Assembly (NCBI GenBank): GCA_013368315.1
Contig: JAACJM010000043.1
Location: forward strand, 62,001-126,000
DNA length: 64,000 nt
Reading direction: 5' to 3'
DNA from: Tetrapyrgos nigripes
Taxonomy: Eukaryota > Basidiomycota > Agaricomycetes > Agaricales > Campanellaceae
The translations under genes were made by a program, and so were the position numbers. Below, piece after piece: positions 1-12,462 of the stretch. Position 1 is the first letter of the stretch. The number at the start of each line of letters is the position of its first letter. The notes under the pieces were generated by a model. It was not told the origin of the DNA. It ran no database searches and worked only from the letters and a program-made list of their open reading frames with translations.

Positions 1-344
1 TTTGTAAATGTTTGCTCGCTTCTTCGACGCGTCATTGTCACGTGATGCTTGAATTCTTTAGAAGGAAAGGATGCTTCTAGAGCGCTTCCCGCTTCTCTTT
101 TGTCTTTTCGAAGGCGCAGAACAATAATGAAAGTGCGGTAAACCGGTTCCTTGGTTTAAATGCACGTCAGGATAACAATAGAAGAGTCCATATGATGCTG
201 ACTCGGTTGTTTCTTTTGTCTTCATTCCTTATAATATGGTAGGTTGCGTTTACATCCTCCCACTGAAGGTCTCTGCGAGTCCTCCAAGTTGTCCTTCTCC
301 AGTCGTTCTCCTTCTTACATTTTCGTTCTCAACCAAAACCCATC

Positions 345-1684
345 ATGACAGCTATCGTCTACCCTGTACCTCCCCCTACATCCAACACTTTGAGCTCTGT
401 TCAACGTTTGCATCTAATGCGCTCAACGAATAAGATCAGTCGTGTCCTTGGCTGTACTCCTCATTTCATGGATACAGTTCCTTGTAAGTTGCCCATTCTC
501 CTCTTGATAGTTTGACACTGAACGTTGAGCTCCCCCACACAGCTTCATCATACCTTGACTGGTCTGATGATGAGGACTCGTATTATCGACTATCTAGCAG
601 AGGTTCCGTCGACTCATATTCATCGGGATCACTGAGATCTCGAAGCACCAGGTCCAGCTCGGTTCGCGGCCAGACCTCTAGACCGTCCTCTAGTACTTCC
701 ATTCGTTCTGCGAAATCTTCAGTGTCAGGCTCCGGCTACTCTTCTTACGATGACGGCTGCTGGTCTGAGAGTGACGGTGCAAAGCCTCCACTTCTCAGGT
801 TAGCTTTGGCCAGCCGCAGACGCAGGGCTTCAATAGCAGAAAAGCGCTCCTTATCCCCTCTCTCATCCCCGAGCTCTGTCTCTTCTGATAGCGAAGAAGA
901 TATGCGTTTCACCCTTCGACTCCCTTCTCCCAAAGACTCACTTGATTCCCCCACATTCCACATTCCTTCCGCATCTATGCACCGCCGAGCTAAAATGGAC
1001 AGGATACGTCGAAAGCTAGGAGATGGTGTGCCTGTTGAGCTCGTTTTCCCTGATCAGGACGACGATTCAGATGATGAAAAAGTGCTGTCGTCCCGGTTTC
1101 TACCACCTGCTGGCCTTGTCCGTCCTCCTGCTCCTGCTCCTCCACCATCATCTGCCTCATCAAAACCTCTACCACGTCCACCATCTTCCAGACCCCGCGG
1201 TACTAGTAACGGGATTGTCAACGCCCGAGACTCCCTCGTTTCCATTAACACTCCCCATCGTGCTCACCGTATCAAACGGAAACCAGTACCAAAGATCCAA
1301 ATCGAGCCTTCTAGACCGGCACCTCCACCACCTCTTCCCAAGATCACCGTCGATGTCGATGTCGCCGTCGTCAATGTCAACGTCACCGTCACTCAGGTTG
1401 ACCAGGTCCAGGTTGAAAAAGAGATGGCAGCCGAAAAGGCCAAGAAGGATAGGCTTAGCCTCATCTTGGAAAGTCCTTACGAGGAGAGCCCACTCGAGCA
1501 CGAGGGTATGTGGACTTGTGTATCGAGGACGGCGCTGCCTCAGGTTGAAAGACGGATATCAAACGATTCCAAGAAGACACTAGTTGCTTCGGAGTGGTTT
1601 AGCGAAGACGAAGGCGATGGAGACGTCCAGATGCTCACTTACGCCGAGTATATGAAATTGGTTGACGAACTTGGCGATGCCTAA
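345..1684 (+). CDS. Serine-rich hypothetical protein, 426 aa
   Basis: Two exons, 345-483 and 543-1684, joined across a 59-nt intron with a GTAAGT donor and an acacag acceptor; the join keeps one frame. The ATG at 345 is chosen because the first exon encodes a compact, non-repetitive segment (MTAIVYPVPPPTSNTL...) that continues cleanly into exon 2. The rest is low complexity: a Ser/Arg-rich stretch around residues 60-100, an acidic patch (SDSEEDM), proline runs (PAPAPPPSS, APPPPLP) and a Val/Asp-rich stretch. The last 100 residues are more ordered and end in an acidic tail. No enzymatic domain, signal peptide or membrane segment is visible. I do not recognise a function; the composition suggests a largely disordered intracellular protein. 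The gene model is well supported by frame, the function is unknown. Confidence 0.75.
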
Positions 1685-2198
1685 GGAATCGGGATTGATG
1701 CATATTTCTTTCTGTCTTTGCATGACTTTCTTCTTCTCTTCTTCACTCCTCTATTCCTCTGCATGCACACCATTTATTTAACTTCCTCTTATTTTGGTCC
1801 CTGGTGGGTTTTATGCACTGTATGACTGACTACTTACACCTCATCTTTCTCGTTCCTTCTTGCAAAATGTCCTTGACGATTTCTTCTACGACATTGACAC
1901 TGACCCATTCACGCACTGTCTGTATTCATTATTCATCTTGTCCATTGTATCCTATACTACCGTTTCATCTAGTAAACCAAGTTCCAACTCGTGTTTGTAT
2001 ACATAGATATACCATTCGCATGAAATACAGAGCATCCTGTCTGTCTTAACAATAATACAAGTGTGTATGTACATACATCTAAGAAAGTCCCACGTGCTTA
2101 GTCTAGTCCTGTCAACGTACCAACGTAAATGGCCGAGCTTCTGCTTAGCTACTTTGCATCGCAGCCTCAACCGACACTCCCGTTCCTGCCGTTCATCG
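1685..2198. other. Convergent intergenic region
   Basis: This stretch separates the 3' ends of two convergent genes. It is T/C-rich and A/T-rich with no coding structure; open frames across it lack splice-consistent extensions. It probably holds both 3' UTRs. Confidence 0.5.
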
Positions 2199-3513
2199 CT
2201 ACAGCAAGCCACATTCCCCAACACCACTCGGATCTTGAGTTGGACAGCTGTTAGTGTGATTTTGTGTGCCCTGGCTCGGGTCGTCACGCGCGTCACCAAC
2301 AGTACCAGACGTGACAGCACCAGCGATAGTTCCGGAAGATGGCTCAATGTTGGTAGTGGGATGCACTGGAAGTACCGTGAAGGTCGGCGAATACAAAGCA
2401 GTAGGCAAAGGCAATTTCTCGATACTGCGTTCAGGGAGACCTGGAGATGGCGATGAAGTTGCAGAATGATATATAGAAGCTGAAGAAGATTTCGCTGCGG
2501 TAGACATCGACAAGCCTGTCAACAAAAATTTGAAAAAGAATCAGTATCAACTTGAACGAAACACTGTACATACTACACAGTACGCACCGTAAGGCAAAAC
2601 GGGGGGTGTCTCCCTAGCATACGCACCTCGCGCGTTCACAGCGGTTCCGTAAGTTCCATAATACCTAGGCCTACGCCTCTTCAGACGACGGTATAGAATC
2701 CACCCGAGTAGGATCGCCAGGACTAGGAATGCAATACCGCCGATAACGCCTCCTACGATGGCCCCGACAAGTTTTTGACTTGCGCCTTTACTGCCTTTAC
2801 TACTCTCCGTCTCCGATGGCGACTTGCTGTTCCCGTTCCCGCTAGAACCAACTTCTTGGGGTGCAGATGCAGGAGTACCTTGAACGTCGAAATAGTCAAA
2901 CCAGACAGTTCCTCCTTGATCGCCATTACTATTACTAGGAATCTTGTTTACTTTGACCATGGTAACAGTCAATGTGCTGTCCAAGTGACGTATACGTAGA
3001 GGTAGGCATGAGTGCAAGGGAATTGTCGAGAACAGAGGATGAATGAAAGAATGAATGAGAAATGAGAAATGTTGCATTGGGCGGGCGGCGAGAGAACCGT
3101 AAATTATATAACTCACTGTTTCTTCTGCTGTAATCGCTCAGATTCGTAGAATTTTTGCTGGTAGGCTTCGATTGCAGTTGACGGGGTGGTGATATTACTG
3201 GACATTGGGGTGTCTAGGGCATAGCTGACAACAACTCCAGCAGAACTGGGGTCGTATCTTCCAAAGACGGCTATTGATGTGCCTGCAAAATAGAGCGAGA
3301 GAGAGAGAGAGAATAATCTTAATCAGTGAGACGCGTTGTCGAGGTTGAGGAACACTCACCGATAAAGGTGACCGTGAAAGAGTCTCCTACGGTAGTAGAA
3401 CTTGTCACTGTACCAGCGTGTTCATGTTCGGTTCCTCCTTGTATCCAATCACCGGTGTAAGAAACTGCTTGGGTGTTTCGGTCGTCGATAGCTATAGTGG
3501 TTTGTCCAGTCAT
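2199..3513 (-). CDS. Single-pass membrane protein with galactose-binding-like ectodomain, 341 aa
   Basis: Four exons on the minus strand: 3513-3360, 3282-3117, 2976-2588 and 2515-2199; summed length 1026 nt, frame preserved at each join. The N-terminal half (about residues 1-150) has alternating beta-strand-like sequence with DSFTVTFIGTSIAVFGRY and, across the second intron, HTLTVTMVKV followed by WFDYFDV. This pattern is typical of a large basidiomycete family whose ectodomain resembles a galactose-binding fold. A Ser/Gly/Asn-rich linker follows. One hydrophobic helix (LVGAIVGGVIGGIAFLVLAI) is followed by a basic stop-transfer stretch (RRLKRRRPRYY) and a Pro/Ser/Thr-rich cytoplasmic tail. 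No cleavable signal peptide is obvious at the chosen ATG, so an upstream exon may be missing. The role is unknown; a cell-surface sensor or adhesion-like protein is an inference from topology. Confidence 0.78.
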
Positions 3514-5211
3514 GATGGAAATGGTGATGGAGTTGTAATTGATGTGTGGAGGATGGGTAGTATAAAGAGGAGAAGCCCGCCTTTGTTCAAGTATCTAGTA
3601 GTAAAGCGTCTCGGTAGCTATAGAAGTGGTAGGTTGTTGGTAAGACAGATACTAGAATGGATGAATGGATGTCTGCGATACGCGTCGAGTCAGTATGAGC
3701 GCCTTTTTGTGAGATTAGACTGAAGAATGGCAAACCTGGTACAGACAAGATATCCCGACTTGAGAGAGATAGTGGAAAACAACGAGGCGGAGGCATTAGA
3801 GCATGTTTATCCAAGTCAGCTCAAAAAGGTCTGTGATCGAAATACAATCATATCCATGAACGAAGTCTTGCACCGCGGCATTGACGACGCTATCTCGAGA
3901 AAAGACCAATTTCATCCACACGTAGGAACGCGGACGGAAAGCCTTTCGATATCCTGCTCTATGATACAATGTGGTAAAGATACCTATCGTGACGGTCAGG
4001 CAATTAAGATACCGTAGATTGCAGATATTGTAGAGAATACTCACTATTTGTATACGTCTTTTCTCTCAGCAATTTGATGAAACTTCACTTGCTCAACGTG
4101 GGTGCCATTGCTCCGGCTCGTGCATGATGATGGAGGATGAGTTGAAGGCTGCACGCGTCATCCACTCGAGCTCGCGTCTTTCGCTCTTTCATCTTCGCCC
4201 ACGACCACGACCACGATAATGGATCAATATTTTACTACTTCTTGATACGGGACCTTGTCAAGACCTGTATCTACCAGCTGGAGCTTATGCGTTTTCCAAG
4301 CAATGCCAACAAGCAGAGACTTTGAAGACCCAAATACCACTCCTTCAGCCAAGCACTCTATCGCTGCAGGCTTTTCAGCTGTCTCTCGTGATGAGAACCC
4401 TCTTTCTTTTCTGCTCGAGTTGTAAGGTTTAGAAGCAGTAATGAAGCTTTCTAACGTTTTCGTCTTTCTGTTGGATGCGGGTATCAAACCTGCAATAGCT
4501 CGTCAAAGCTTGCATTACTGCAGTTGACAATGCGCATGCCATGGCCGGACTTTGGTGACTACAGGTCTCAACGAAAAAAAAAACACTCAATCTCAATCTT
4601 CGTCCCAGCTAACGGTCACTGTGTTTCTCTTCCCACTCCGCTGCCTCAAGATAATTCTCATTCACGCACATGCTTCGTTTCTTTCTCGCTAACTGTACGT
4701 CTTATTGTTTAAGCTGGTTATCTATGTACTAGGTATTTGAAACGTCGTCTTTGGAGTACTGGTTGACAGTGATTGTTGACGTGGGTGGTCATGGTCTTGT
4801 TGGTTTAGGGTCGTTGACACTGGACAATGGGCAAAGACAAATTCACAAAGTATATTGTAGGCCGGTTCTACTAGTCGGTGTAATAGTGAGCACTCCACTT
4901 TTTTGAGGATCAGACTGATTTATAGCGTAGAAATCACTCCTTATACTCGCAGGGAACGACAGATTCGCATAAACTCCTTTATCACCGATATTCTAGTCCT
5001 TGGTTCTACTAGTCCGTGTAATACACTACTCCTCCTCAGTCCTTGGATGCACTCCACTTCGAAGTATTTCATACTAACTTAGACGTATTCATCGCATAGG
5101 AATCGTCGACGGAGAAACACACAAACTCTTTTCCATGGCACCGATACCTATAAGAAGGCTGCTTGCCTGTCGCAATTCTCTATCCTCAGCTGCCCTCCTA
5201 GTCTATCAAGC
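3514..5211. other. Non-coding stretch with a short repeated sequence
   Basis: No convincing gene. Open frames at 3727-4017 (+), 3796-4044 (-) and 4224-4487 (-) resemble no family I know and lack clear splice extensions. A 16-17-nt sequence of the type TTCTACTAGTC(G/C)GTGTAATA occurs near 4866 and again near 4996, about 130 bp apart. It could be a decayed duplication or part of a promoter for the small gene at 5212. Confidence 0.4.
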
Positions 5212-5711
5212 ATGCGCACTTTTTTCACTGCTGCTCTTGTCGTTCTGCTCGCTCAGATATTCACTCTTGCCAACGGCCAAACGGTTGGCGGAGTGACATT
5301 GTCTACGTTCCTCTTTGTAGATGTTTCTGCAACTCACTCGCTCACTATTTGCTCTACCCATTTTTCATGATCTCATTATGTATACTTAGGTGATCCCTCG
5401 CATGTGAGCAGTCTTCCAGTAGCTGAACGAAAACCGGCAGTCTAATTAATCGATTCTCTCTCTCTCTCTCTGCAGCCTTGTACAACTCGTTCTTTATCAT
5501 GGTTAAGACTTCCTACCATTGCTGACTCTTTTTACTTTTAATTTCATCTTTATAGGCCCTGCAAGTTTGGATTGCTGCTTTAAAGATCTGAGCACGGACG
5601 GTCAAAGGTAAGTAAGAGGCGCAACCTACTTAGTCTGACTGCCAACTGACATTCGAATTTGGATCTGATTTGACCTTGTATTATCAGCGGAATCCGCGCC
5701 ACACTATGTCC
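5212..5711 (+). CDS. Possible small secreted cysteine-containing protein; splicing unresolved
   Basis: The ATG at 5212 opens a typical signal peptide (MRTFFTAALVVLLAQI, then FTLANGQ), with a likely cleavage after ANG. Downstream lie several short blocks with good acceptors and donors: a TC-rich tract ending ctgcag at 5475, an acceptor before GCCCTGCAAG near 5558, a GTAAGT donor near 5609 and an acceptor near 5687. One consistent join (5212-5306, 5476-5501, about 5558-5609, then about 5688-5711) gives a mature peptide with a CC pair and a final LCP before a stop. A second plausible reading in the last blocks continues towards 5948 and encodes an Asn/Cys-rich segment (YPNQTCNFKLFGC), so the 3' end is not certain. 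Family unknown. The signal peptide is clear; the rest is tentative. Confidence 0.35.
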
Positions 5712-7529
5712 CTAAATATAACGGTGATGAGTGGATTTAACGACATTTTGGTAAGTATCTCTTGCATGTTATTCTGCTACATATATGGCATATGTCCATT
5801 CTTCATCGTTCCATCTGAAATTTCTCCTCTCCTCCCTACGTTCTACGTTCTTGCGCGGCAGTTTAGTCTAATGCAGTCTTCTCATCGCAGGTTTCAAGCT
5901 ACCCAAACCAAACCTGCAACTTCAAGCTTTTTGGCTGCACACCCATGAAGCTACTAAAAGCCTATTATAATTTCCATTCTACTCTGTGCCACTACGCATG
6001 TAAAGACAAATTTATTCTGAAAGATTCGTTGTGGAAGTTGCAAAGCCCCAGAACACTAGGGAGGGAGCTGGAGCGCCTTTGGTCGCGGCAGATAATCTGA
6101 GGCTCGAATCGCGAGCGGACACTAGCACTGAAGAGCCTTGAATTTGTCCCTATCTACACCTAAATACTTTCTGTTCTTGTATTGTCACTTGTGATGTGAA
6201 GAAAAATGTTGGAGAAAATCGGTGGGGATGCCTCGGATCAGATGACGCTTGTTTGCTTGCCTCGTTGTTTCCCCAAGACTCGTAACTCACGCCTTGTCTT
6301 TTCTTCAGACCTCGACCCGTTTCTTGGAATACCTCAATGTGGTCACGTCTCTCCCGGTAATGGACGAGTAGGGAAGCACCGCAAAGACATCTCACTTGTG
6401 GTCAGCATCATCGCAGGTGTGTCTTTATTCTCCTTGCACTAGCTGCCCAGTGCTGACGCTGCTCTCCAGGACCAACTTTGATTAATACCAATTCGGTAAT
6501 TACCCCAACCATGTCACATCCACGGCTTAGTGTGCTTCAACCTTTCTCAATGCGACATGCGTCAGACCGTCTTGGGCATGGTGGGTAACCGGGTAATACT
6601 CACCTATTCTCTCCTTTGCTCGGCCTTTACTCAACGTCCGTCCGGAGTAGATTCAGAGCCGTGATTTAATTCTGTGCCACTACCTATTCCTGGGCCTCTC
6701 TCGTACGTGCACCTCATTCTCCCGCTTCCCGCTGATCTTTCGTTCCCTGCACAGCCCGAGATGCCCGTGATGACTGAGTAAATCCTTTAGCTATAGTCTT
6801 GCCTTTAGTGACGATTCTCTGGCGTCAATGACGCAAAGGGACCGAGTATTTAGGCAAATCCAGAAATGGATGAAGGGATACGTTATCGGTGAAGTCGTGT
6901 TATACGTCCTGTTAGGTTGTTCAGCTACCTACCTAGGTGACTTCCAAGAGGCATGTCAATCAAAGAAGGTTTTAATAACATATGTTCGTCGACAATGTGA
7001 TTCGGTCTTGCCAAGGCACCGTCTTGGCCGTGTCTTGGCCATGTCGCAGCCCGCAGTCACTGTCTCGAGACACCTATTGGTTTAGATGGAATACGTAGGC
7101 TCCGACTTCTCCAGTCCACGAGAATACAACTGATTCGTCAGCACTGAGCAAAGCACAAGGAGCCTGAATTGATATGTAAAAAAGATGGTCGTCATGTTTT
7201 GTAAACTTGCCTCATGTTCCAGACCGCTTTTAGTGTAATTTCTCAGTTCTCCGTTTTCATAATTTTGAGAAGCGGGACGAGTAGCTTGGTGATGGCGATG
7301 AGCAAGAAAGGTACGAAGGTGCTGAAGCTGCAAAAAGGTATATTTTATTTCATAGAGAAATATGGCCAAGAGAGAATATTAATTGTTGTCACAGAATTAG
7401 CACAGTTTGTATTACACAACATGCTTTGTTCCTGGTCCTCGATGATTTGCGCATAACATTTCTTTCTGTACCCTCACTTCCTTCCTGTAATATCTTCTCT
7501 CTTCGGGCTGTTGTATTTTACATCTTGCG
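5712..7529. other. Intergenic region, no gene recognised
   Basis: Apart from the possible 3' exon of the small secreted gene (to about 5948), nothing coding is supported. Short open frames at 6150-6442 and 6828-7456 lack family resemblance and consistent splice sites. The last 100-200 bases are T/C-rich and probably contain the promoter and 5' leader of the gene starting at 7530. Confidence 0.4.
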
Positions 7530-10500
7530 ATGGCTGGCATCTTTCGCAAGAAGAAGAAGAACGACGACTTACCCCAACCTCCCAATCCCGCTATTACCGA
7601 GACATCCAACAATGCAGCTTACGAGTCTCCAATCTACGCAAGATTTGCTTCCAACAAACCCCCAAGTCCTCAGAAGGTGGTGGTTTCGGGCCCGATGATG
7701 TTGTCGGCTAGGAGAGAGTCATTTTCGAAGCCGGCTGCTTCAGCTCCTCACAGTGTTTCTCAGAGTGCTAGAAGAGAAGAGAGGGACCCACGAGCAGAGA
7801 AGACGTATGTTTCTATCTGTTCTCTTATCGGACTAGATTGACCCGTTATTTTCAGACTACCAGCTCTAGATAGCAGTCAACAACGTGCTCTAGGGGCAGT
7901 ATTCTCCGATTCGACGAGTTCTCCAGCTTCCACGCGCAGTCCGTCAAATTCTCGGGATAAACCTCTGGCCCCTGTTCCTTCAGCATTTTCTCCACCTTCA
8001 TCGATGCAGCGTTTACCTTCCTTGTCATCACAACCTCCTTCGTCTCCGTCTGCTAAACGCGCATTACCCATGGACAAACCTCTTCCACGTCCAGACAACA
8101 CAGAAGACATATTGTCTTCACGTCCACCTCAATCACAACTTCCAGTGTCTCGCAGAATATCTTCTGCAGGTTCCGTGACGCGTTCAGCAGGGCAGGAACC
8201 TATTGAACGGTCAATAAGCCGCACAAATAATAATGTACCGATAGCCACTACATCCGCATCTGCATCTTCTTCAGCTCACAACGAGTTTACTACACCGAAA
8301 TCACGACCGAGTTATCGCCGACCAAATCCTGACCAAACACCGTCGACCTCCCATGACGTATACACCAATCAGAATAAACCTGTACGGAGTGTCCAAGGGA
8401 AGGATGTGTACTCTAGTGCAAATCGTAGCCCAGTGGAGTTAGTGAGTAGCTTTTTTCTCGTCTTCCTGTTCCGTCCTGTGCCTTTCTTCGATTTCGCGAC
8501 ACGTTCATTGCACTTTATTGTCATTAAAACCATGTCTCCTGCTCGTCCTGTCAATACCTGACACGATGGCTGTACCTTATCCATGTATCATTACTCCTGT
8601 TCTCGCGTAAATTTCCTCGCTGGCTTTTGCACTACTCATTTTTTACTACTACTTTTTGTGCCACGTGTGCTAATTGTTCTTCGTAGCCCCTAGAAGACAC
8701 CACCTTGTTCTCTGGGCCTATAAGGAACCCATCTGCCTCTCTTCAAACCTCTTTCTCGCAACAACTACAACCCTCACTGACCAACCGTAGTCTATCTCAA
8801 GTACGAAAAAATTCCTCTGATTGACGTCATCCATGATAGCTGAATTTGTCATTCAAGCATTCTGATCGTCATCCGGACAAGGATACAAACATGGGTGCTG
8901 TAAATAGCGCACTGGCGCATTCATCATCCAAGCGAATAAAGGATTTGCCTAATACCATGGCATCATCTCCGACGTCCGTTATCCCTGTTCTTCCTCCGTC
9001 CCAACTACCACCACCTACCCAGTTTCAGCAATTACCTGACTGGACCTCTCCCAATCCCAATCCCAATCCCAATCCCAATCCGGCTCAGGTCCACCATAAC
9101 ACATCAATATCGCGTACAAACTCACCCATGAGCAGGAAACCATTGATTTTCGCAGCGATGATGGTAGAACAACAGCCAGAATCGTCTCAGCTTCAGGTCT
9201 CCGGATATATGCACGGACACGAACAACGGTCAGGACCAGGGCAAATGCAAAACGTGTATCCTTCTCCACCGCCTGAACACGCGTCGACTTCATATCATTC
9301 CAAACGACAAACTCTGACAGGTCCTCCCACTTCATTCAATCATCCGGACGCAGCGGCTCTCGATAAGCAGTCAAGAAGGAAGAGTTTGACGAAACCTATG
9401 CCTGCTCTTCCTCAGCAGAACCAAACCCAAAATTCGCGTCGACCCGATTCTATGGTTACTGCGCCGTTACAAATGGGGTATATGGATCCTAACATTAACG
9501 TCAATCCCCATATCCACCAAAACCAAAATCAACACCAGCAACCTCACCAACGGAACGTTTTACACTCCCATTATAAACCTACACCGGCCCCACCTCCTCA
9601 GTCATTCCAACAGCAGCAGCAACAGCTGCCGCAGGCCCATCGTAATCCCAGCCTTACCCAGGGCCCACCTTCCTCTCAAAATTCTCGATCCCAGTCCCAA
9701 ACTCAACCTATGACTCAAGCAGATGCTAACATGATGTCGATGGTAAATGGTCGGCGGATGTCTGGCGTCGATGCTGGCTACCAGAGCGGTCCTAACGGAG
9801 TACCTGCCAACGCCAATCCTAATCCTAATCCCAATCCCAACGCCAACCACCTCAATACTGGTAAACCCCACCGCGTGCTCACCAAGCAGCGTCTTTCAAC
9901 ATCGGCCAAGCAACGACCAGTCACACCGACTAAGCAACGACCAGTTACACCGACTAAGCAGCGACCAGTTACACCAAACAAACAACAGCGTCCTGTCACA
10001 CCAAACAAACCTGTTACACCGAACGCAGGACCTATCACTCCTGTTTCGCAGGCCAATGGGAATATGGGGAATAGAGATAGAGACTATGTGGGGAGGAGCG
10101 TGGCGATTCCTTTGGAAGACGATCCGTTTGCTAGGGTAGAAGGTGTGAGGATGTTGAAGCCAATCTCTAACGATGGGCCGCCGCTTCCAGCCAAGGATCT
10201 TGAAGGAGAAGCATTGGGATCTAAGGATGGGTTGTCTTCAAGCGCGTCTTTGAGGGAGAGGAAACCTTCATTGAGGGATGAATTGTCTTCTAGGGACGGG
10301 ATGCCATCTGACGCCAAGTCATCACTGCACGAATACGACCCTTCTTCGTCTCAGGCTGTCTTGAACGACGGGATGAATGGCCAAGTTGGGGAAGACTGGG
10401 ATACATGGGCCAAGGCACAGACGGATGTAGAGGATGCCAAGATCTTGACCCACGAACCTGTTACCGTTTCTAGTGCGCCAGAAGAGACGCCGGTCGTAGC

Positions 10501-12462
10501 CCTAGCACTAGAGCCAGAGCCAGCGCCAGCACTAGTTGAAGAACGCAGGAACGTCACGCCACCACCTCTGCCATCTGATGGGGTCCCGGATACACCACCA
10601 ACACCAGAAGATTACCGGAACGCGCGGTCTCGGCGACGGGGTGGTGCCCTAGAAAAACCTCCAGCGAAGATCGAAGATGTGAAAGTCAGGGAAGACCGTC
10701 CAGCAGAACCTTTCCCTCTAGTGCTTCTCGTCTCTGATCCTAACCTGCTAGAAACTCTGCTTGCGTACCTGTCATTCTTCGATTGGTGTAATTTGACCAG
10801 TCTAACCAAGAAGATACGGTCAACATTGCTTGAGACTGATTCGCTGAGGGAGAATATCCTGGAGAGGTTTTTGAGGACTGTTGGGTATACTCGCTGGGTA
10901 TGGTCAGAGAAGGAACCGTTAGCTTTGAGTCTTACTGTGAGTCTGCTGTACTTCTTAGCCTGATGTCAGTCGTGCTCAGTTGATTTACAGGATCTGCATG
11001 ATTACATGAGGGGTGTATCCCTACCTACGCATGAATACCCTCGGATAGCGGACCTCTACCTCCAGCAGCGCAACATACATCCCAACCAGCGAGACCCCGA
11101 TATCGCTACAAGTGTACGCCAGGTCACAAGTGCTACACGTGCCTATAATCGTGTCCTTTTACGATTGAGAGCACAAGCGGAGAAAGAGCCGAACACCCTA
11201 TCTTCCTCTTCTCGCTCATCTCCCCCTTTACCTGGCAGAACTGGTGGGGACGCTTCTCCGCGATATCCCGGTTCATCGCGTCCTTCTAGTCGTGCACCTT
11301 CGCCCACACAATCCAGCTATTCACATCATGGTCATATCCTTCGGGGTCGCGAAAGTCATTCACAAATGCGGCAAGCGCAAGCTCCATCTGCACAAAACCA
11401 GCCGAGAAGTTTCAACTCGCCTCTATTCCGTTTACGTCGTGCACCACTTCTAAGGGTCTTTGTACCCTCCCCTGACGGTGACTGGCTATCCGACGCTAGT
11501 GTCCTGGAATGTGAAGCAGAGTTGAAACGCGCTGGGCTGCTGAAACTGATGCGGCTGGGCGATGTTGTGTGGGATATGGCGGTTGGGGATGAAGGAAATA
11601 TTGGCAGGCTCGTCTGGGACGGCAAGTACCTTATTGTGAGTCTGGTCTTCTTCATTTCCGTCGGTGCATCATTATTAATTGTGATTAACAGGATCTGGAC
11701 TACACCTATTCTACCATCGGAGATTTGCCCAAATACGTTCCTGCACTCGCTTTCCCGCCGTCCTATTTCCATCGCGTCATTCGGACGGGTCCGTCGGTGA
11801 ACAATCCTGTCACCAGGATAGACGTAAGCCCCTGGGGAAACGAAATTGCTGCCAATCTTCAGTTGGTCCAAGACAGAGTTCGCACCGAGACGTGAGTGGA
11901 GTGATTATCATCGTTTCTTCTGTGACTAATAAATATATGTTTATTGCCATTAGACCTCAAGGTACATACCATAACGTAGTTCGCTGGATCCACAGAAGTC
12001 GTTTTACAGTCCGGCCTCCTGGGACTAGTCGCTCTCAGAGTCGAACTACAGGTGGCGGTCAAATACCGATTCCCAACTCAAATGGATTGTTTGTCGATTC
12101 TGGATGGTTTGGTACCATTGTGGTTGAGACGGAAGGGACGAATGAGAGTCTGGCAGATTTGCAGGACCGGTGTGGTCCTGGCATCTTCCCTCCCAGGGTG
12201 CGACCCAGTACAGCCGGTCTTAAGACTCCCCAAGCCATGGCGAAGGAGCAGGATGCAAAGTCGGTGTTTAGGATATTGAGGGAAAGAAGGTGTGTTCCTC
12301 TCCCCCTCCGCCCCTTTCTTTTGACCGAATTGGTTGCGATACCTGCTCTCCTTCATCCTTCTCTTCCTGCGCCTGTGAATGTGTGCTGACCTTCATTCTT
12401 TCCCTAGTCGGCCTGGTGAAATCTGGATACGAGCTGTTAGTCCGAAAGAACAGTTAACTTAA
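7530..12462 (+). CDS. Large low-complexity protein with C-terminal F-box-like region, 1435 aa
   Basis: Eight exons: 7530-7804, 7856-8441, 8687-8800, 8840-10936, 10991-11635, 11692-11891, 11954-12289 and 12408-12462; total 4308 nt with frame kept. It begins MAGIFRKKKKND. Residues 1-600 are Ser/Pro/Gln/Asn-rich with an (NP)n run and poly-Gln. Around residues 680-720 a repeat of the unit RPVTPTKQ occurs three to four times. At about residues 945-1015 the sequence becomes ordered: PLVLLVSDPNLLETLLAYL, then FFDWCNLTSLTKKIR, resembling the helical core of an F-box (first site that initiates turnover, then DWCNL). The last 350 residues are conserved-looking (ADLYLQQRNIHPNQRDPD; RFTVRPPGT), with an acidic/basic mix. 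The 39-nt intron 8801-8839 is unusually short and is the weakest join. A substrate adaptor of an SCF-type ligase is possible but unproven. Confidence 0.75.
9042..9080 (+). repeat. CCCAAT hexamer repeat encoding (Asn-Pro)n
   Basis: A tandem run of the unit CCCAAT lies inside the coding sequence and encodes alternating Asn-Pro. A second shorter run of the same kind occurs near 9810-9842. Slippage-prone coding microsatellites such as this often vary in length between strains. Confidence 0.8.
9905..10020 (+). repeat. Coding minisatellite, RPVTP(T/N)KQ units
   Basis: Direct repeats of a 24-27-nt unit encode R-P-V-T-P-T/N-K-Q, repeated about four times with a decayed final copy (KPVTPNAGPITP). Each unit offers a TP site of the kind recognised by proline-directed kinases; that role is inference. 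Confidence 0.75.

Noticed and set aside
1023..1583. 186-residue plus-strand frame overlapping the Ser-rich gene
   Set aside because: It lies in another frame of a biased-composition exon and has no splice support or domain.
4470..4500. tRNA T-arm-like sequence (GCGGG TATCAAA CCTGC)
   Set aside because: The five-base stem and seven-base loop pair, but the loop lacks TTC in either orientation and no acceptor stem, anticodon arm or A box lies at the right distance.
6095..6120. GGCTCGAATCGCGAGC resembling a T-arm
   Set aside because: Stem pairing is poor and there is no tRNA body around it.
9015..10557. Several 65-106-residue minus-strand frames with repeats (for example WDWDWDW and GVTGRC)
   Set aside because: These are mirror readings of the NP and RPVTP repeats of the plus-strand gene.
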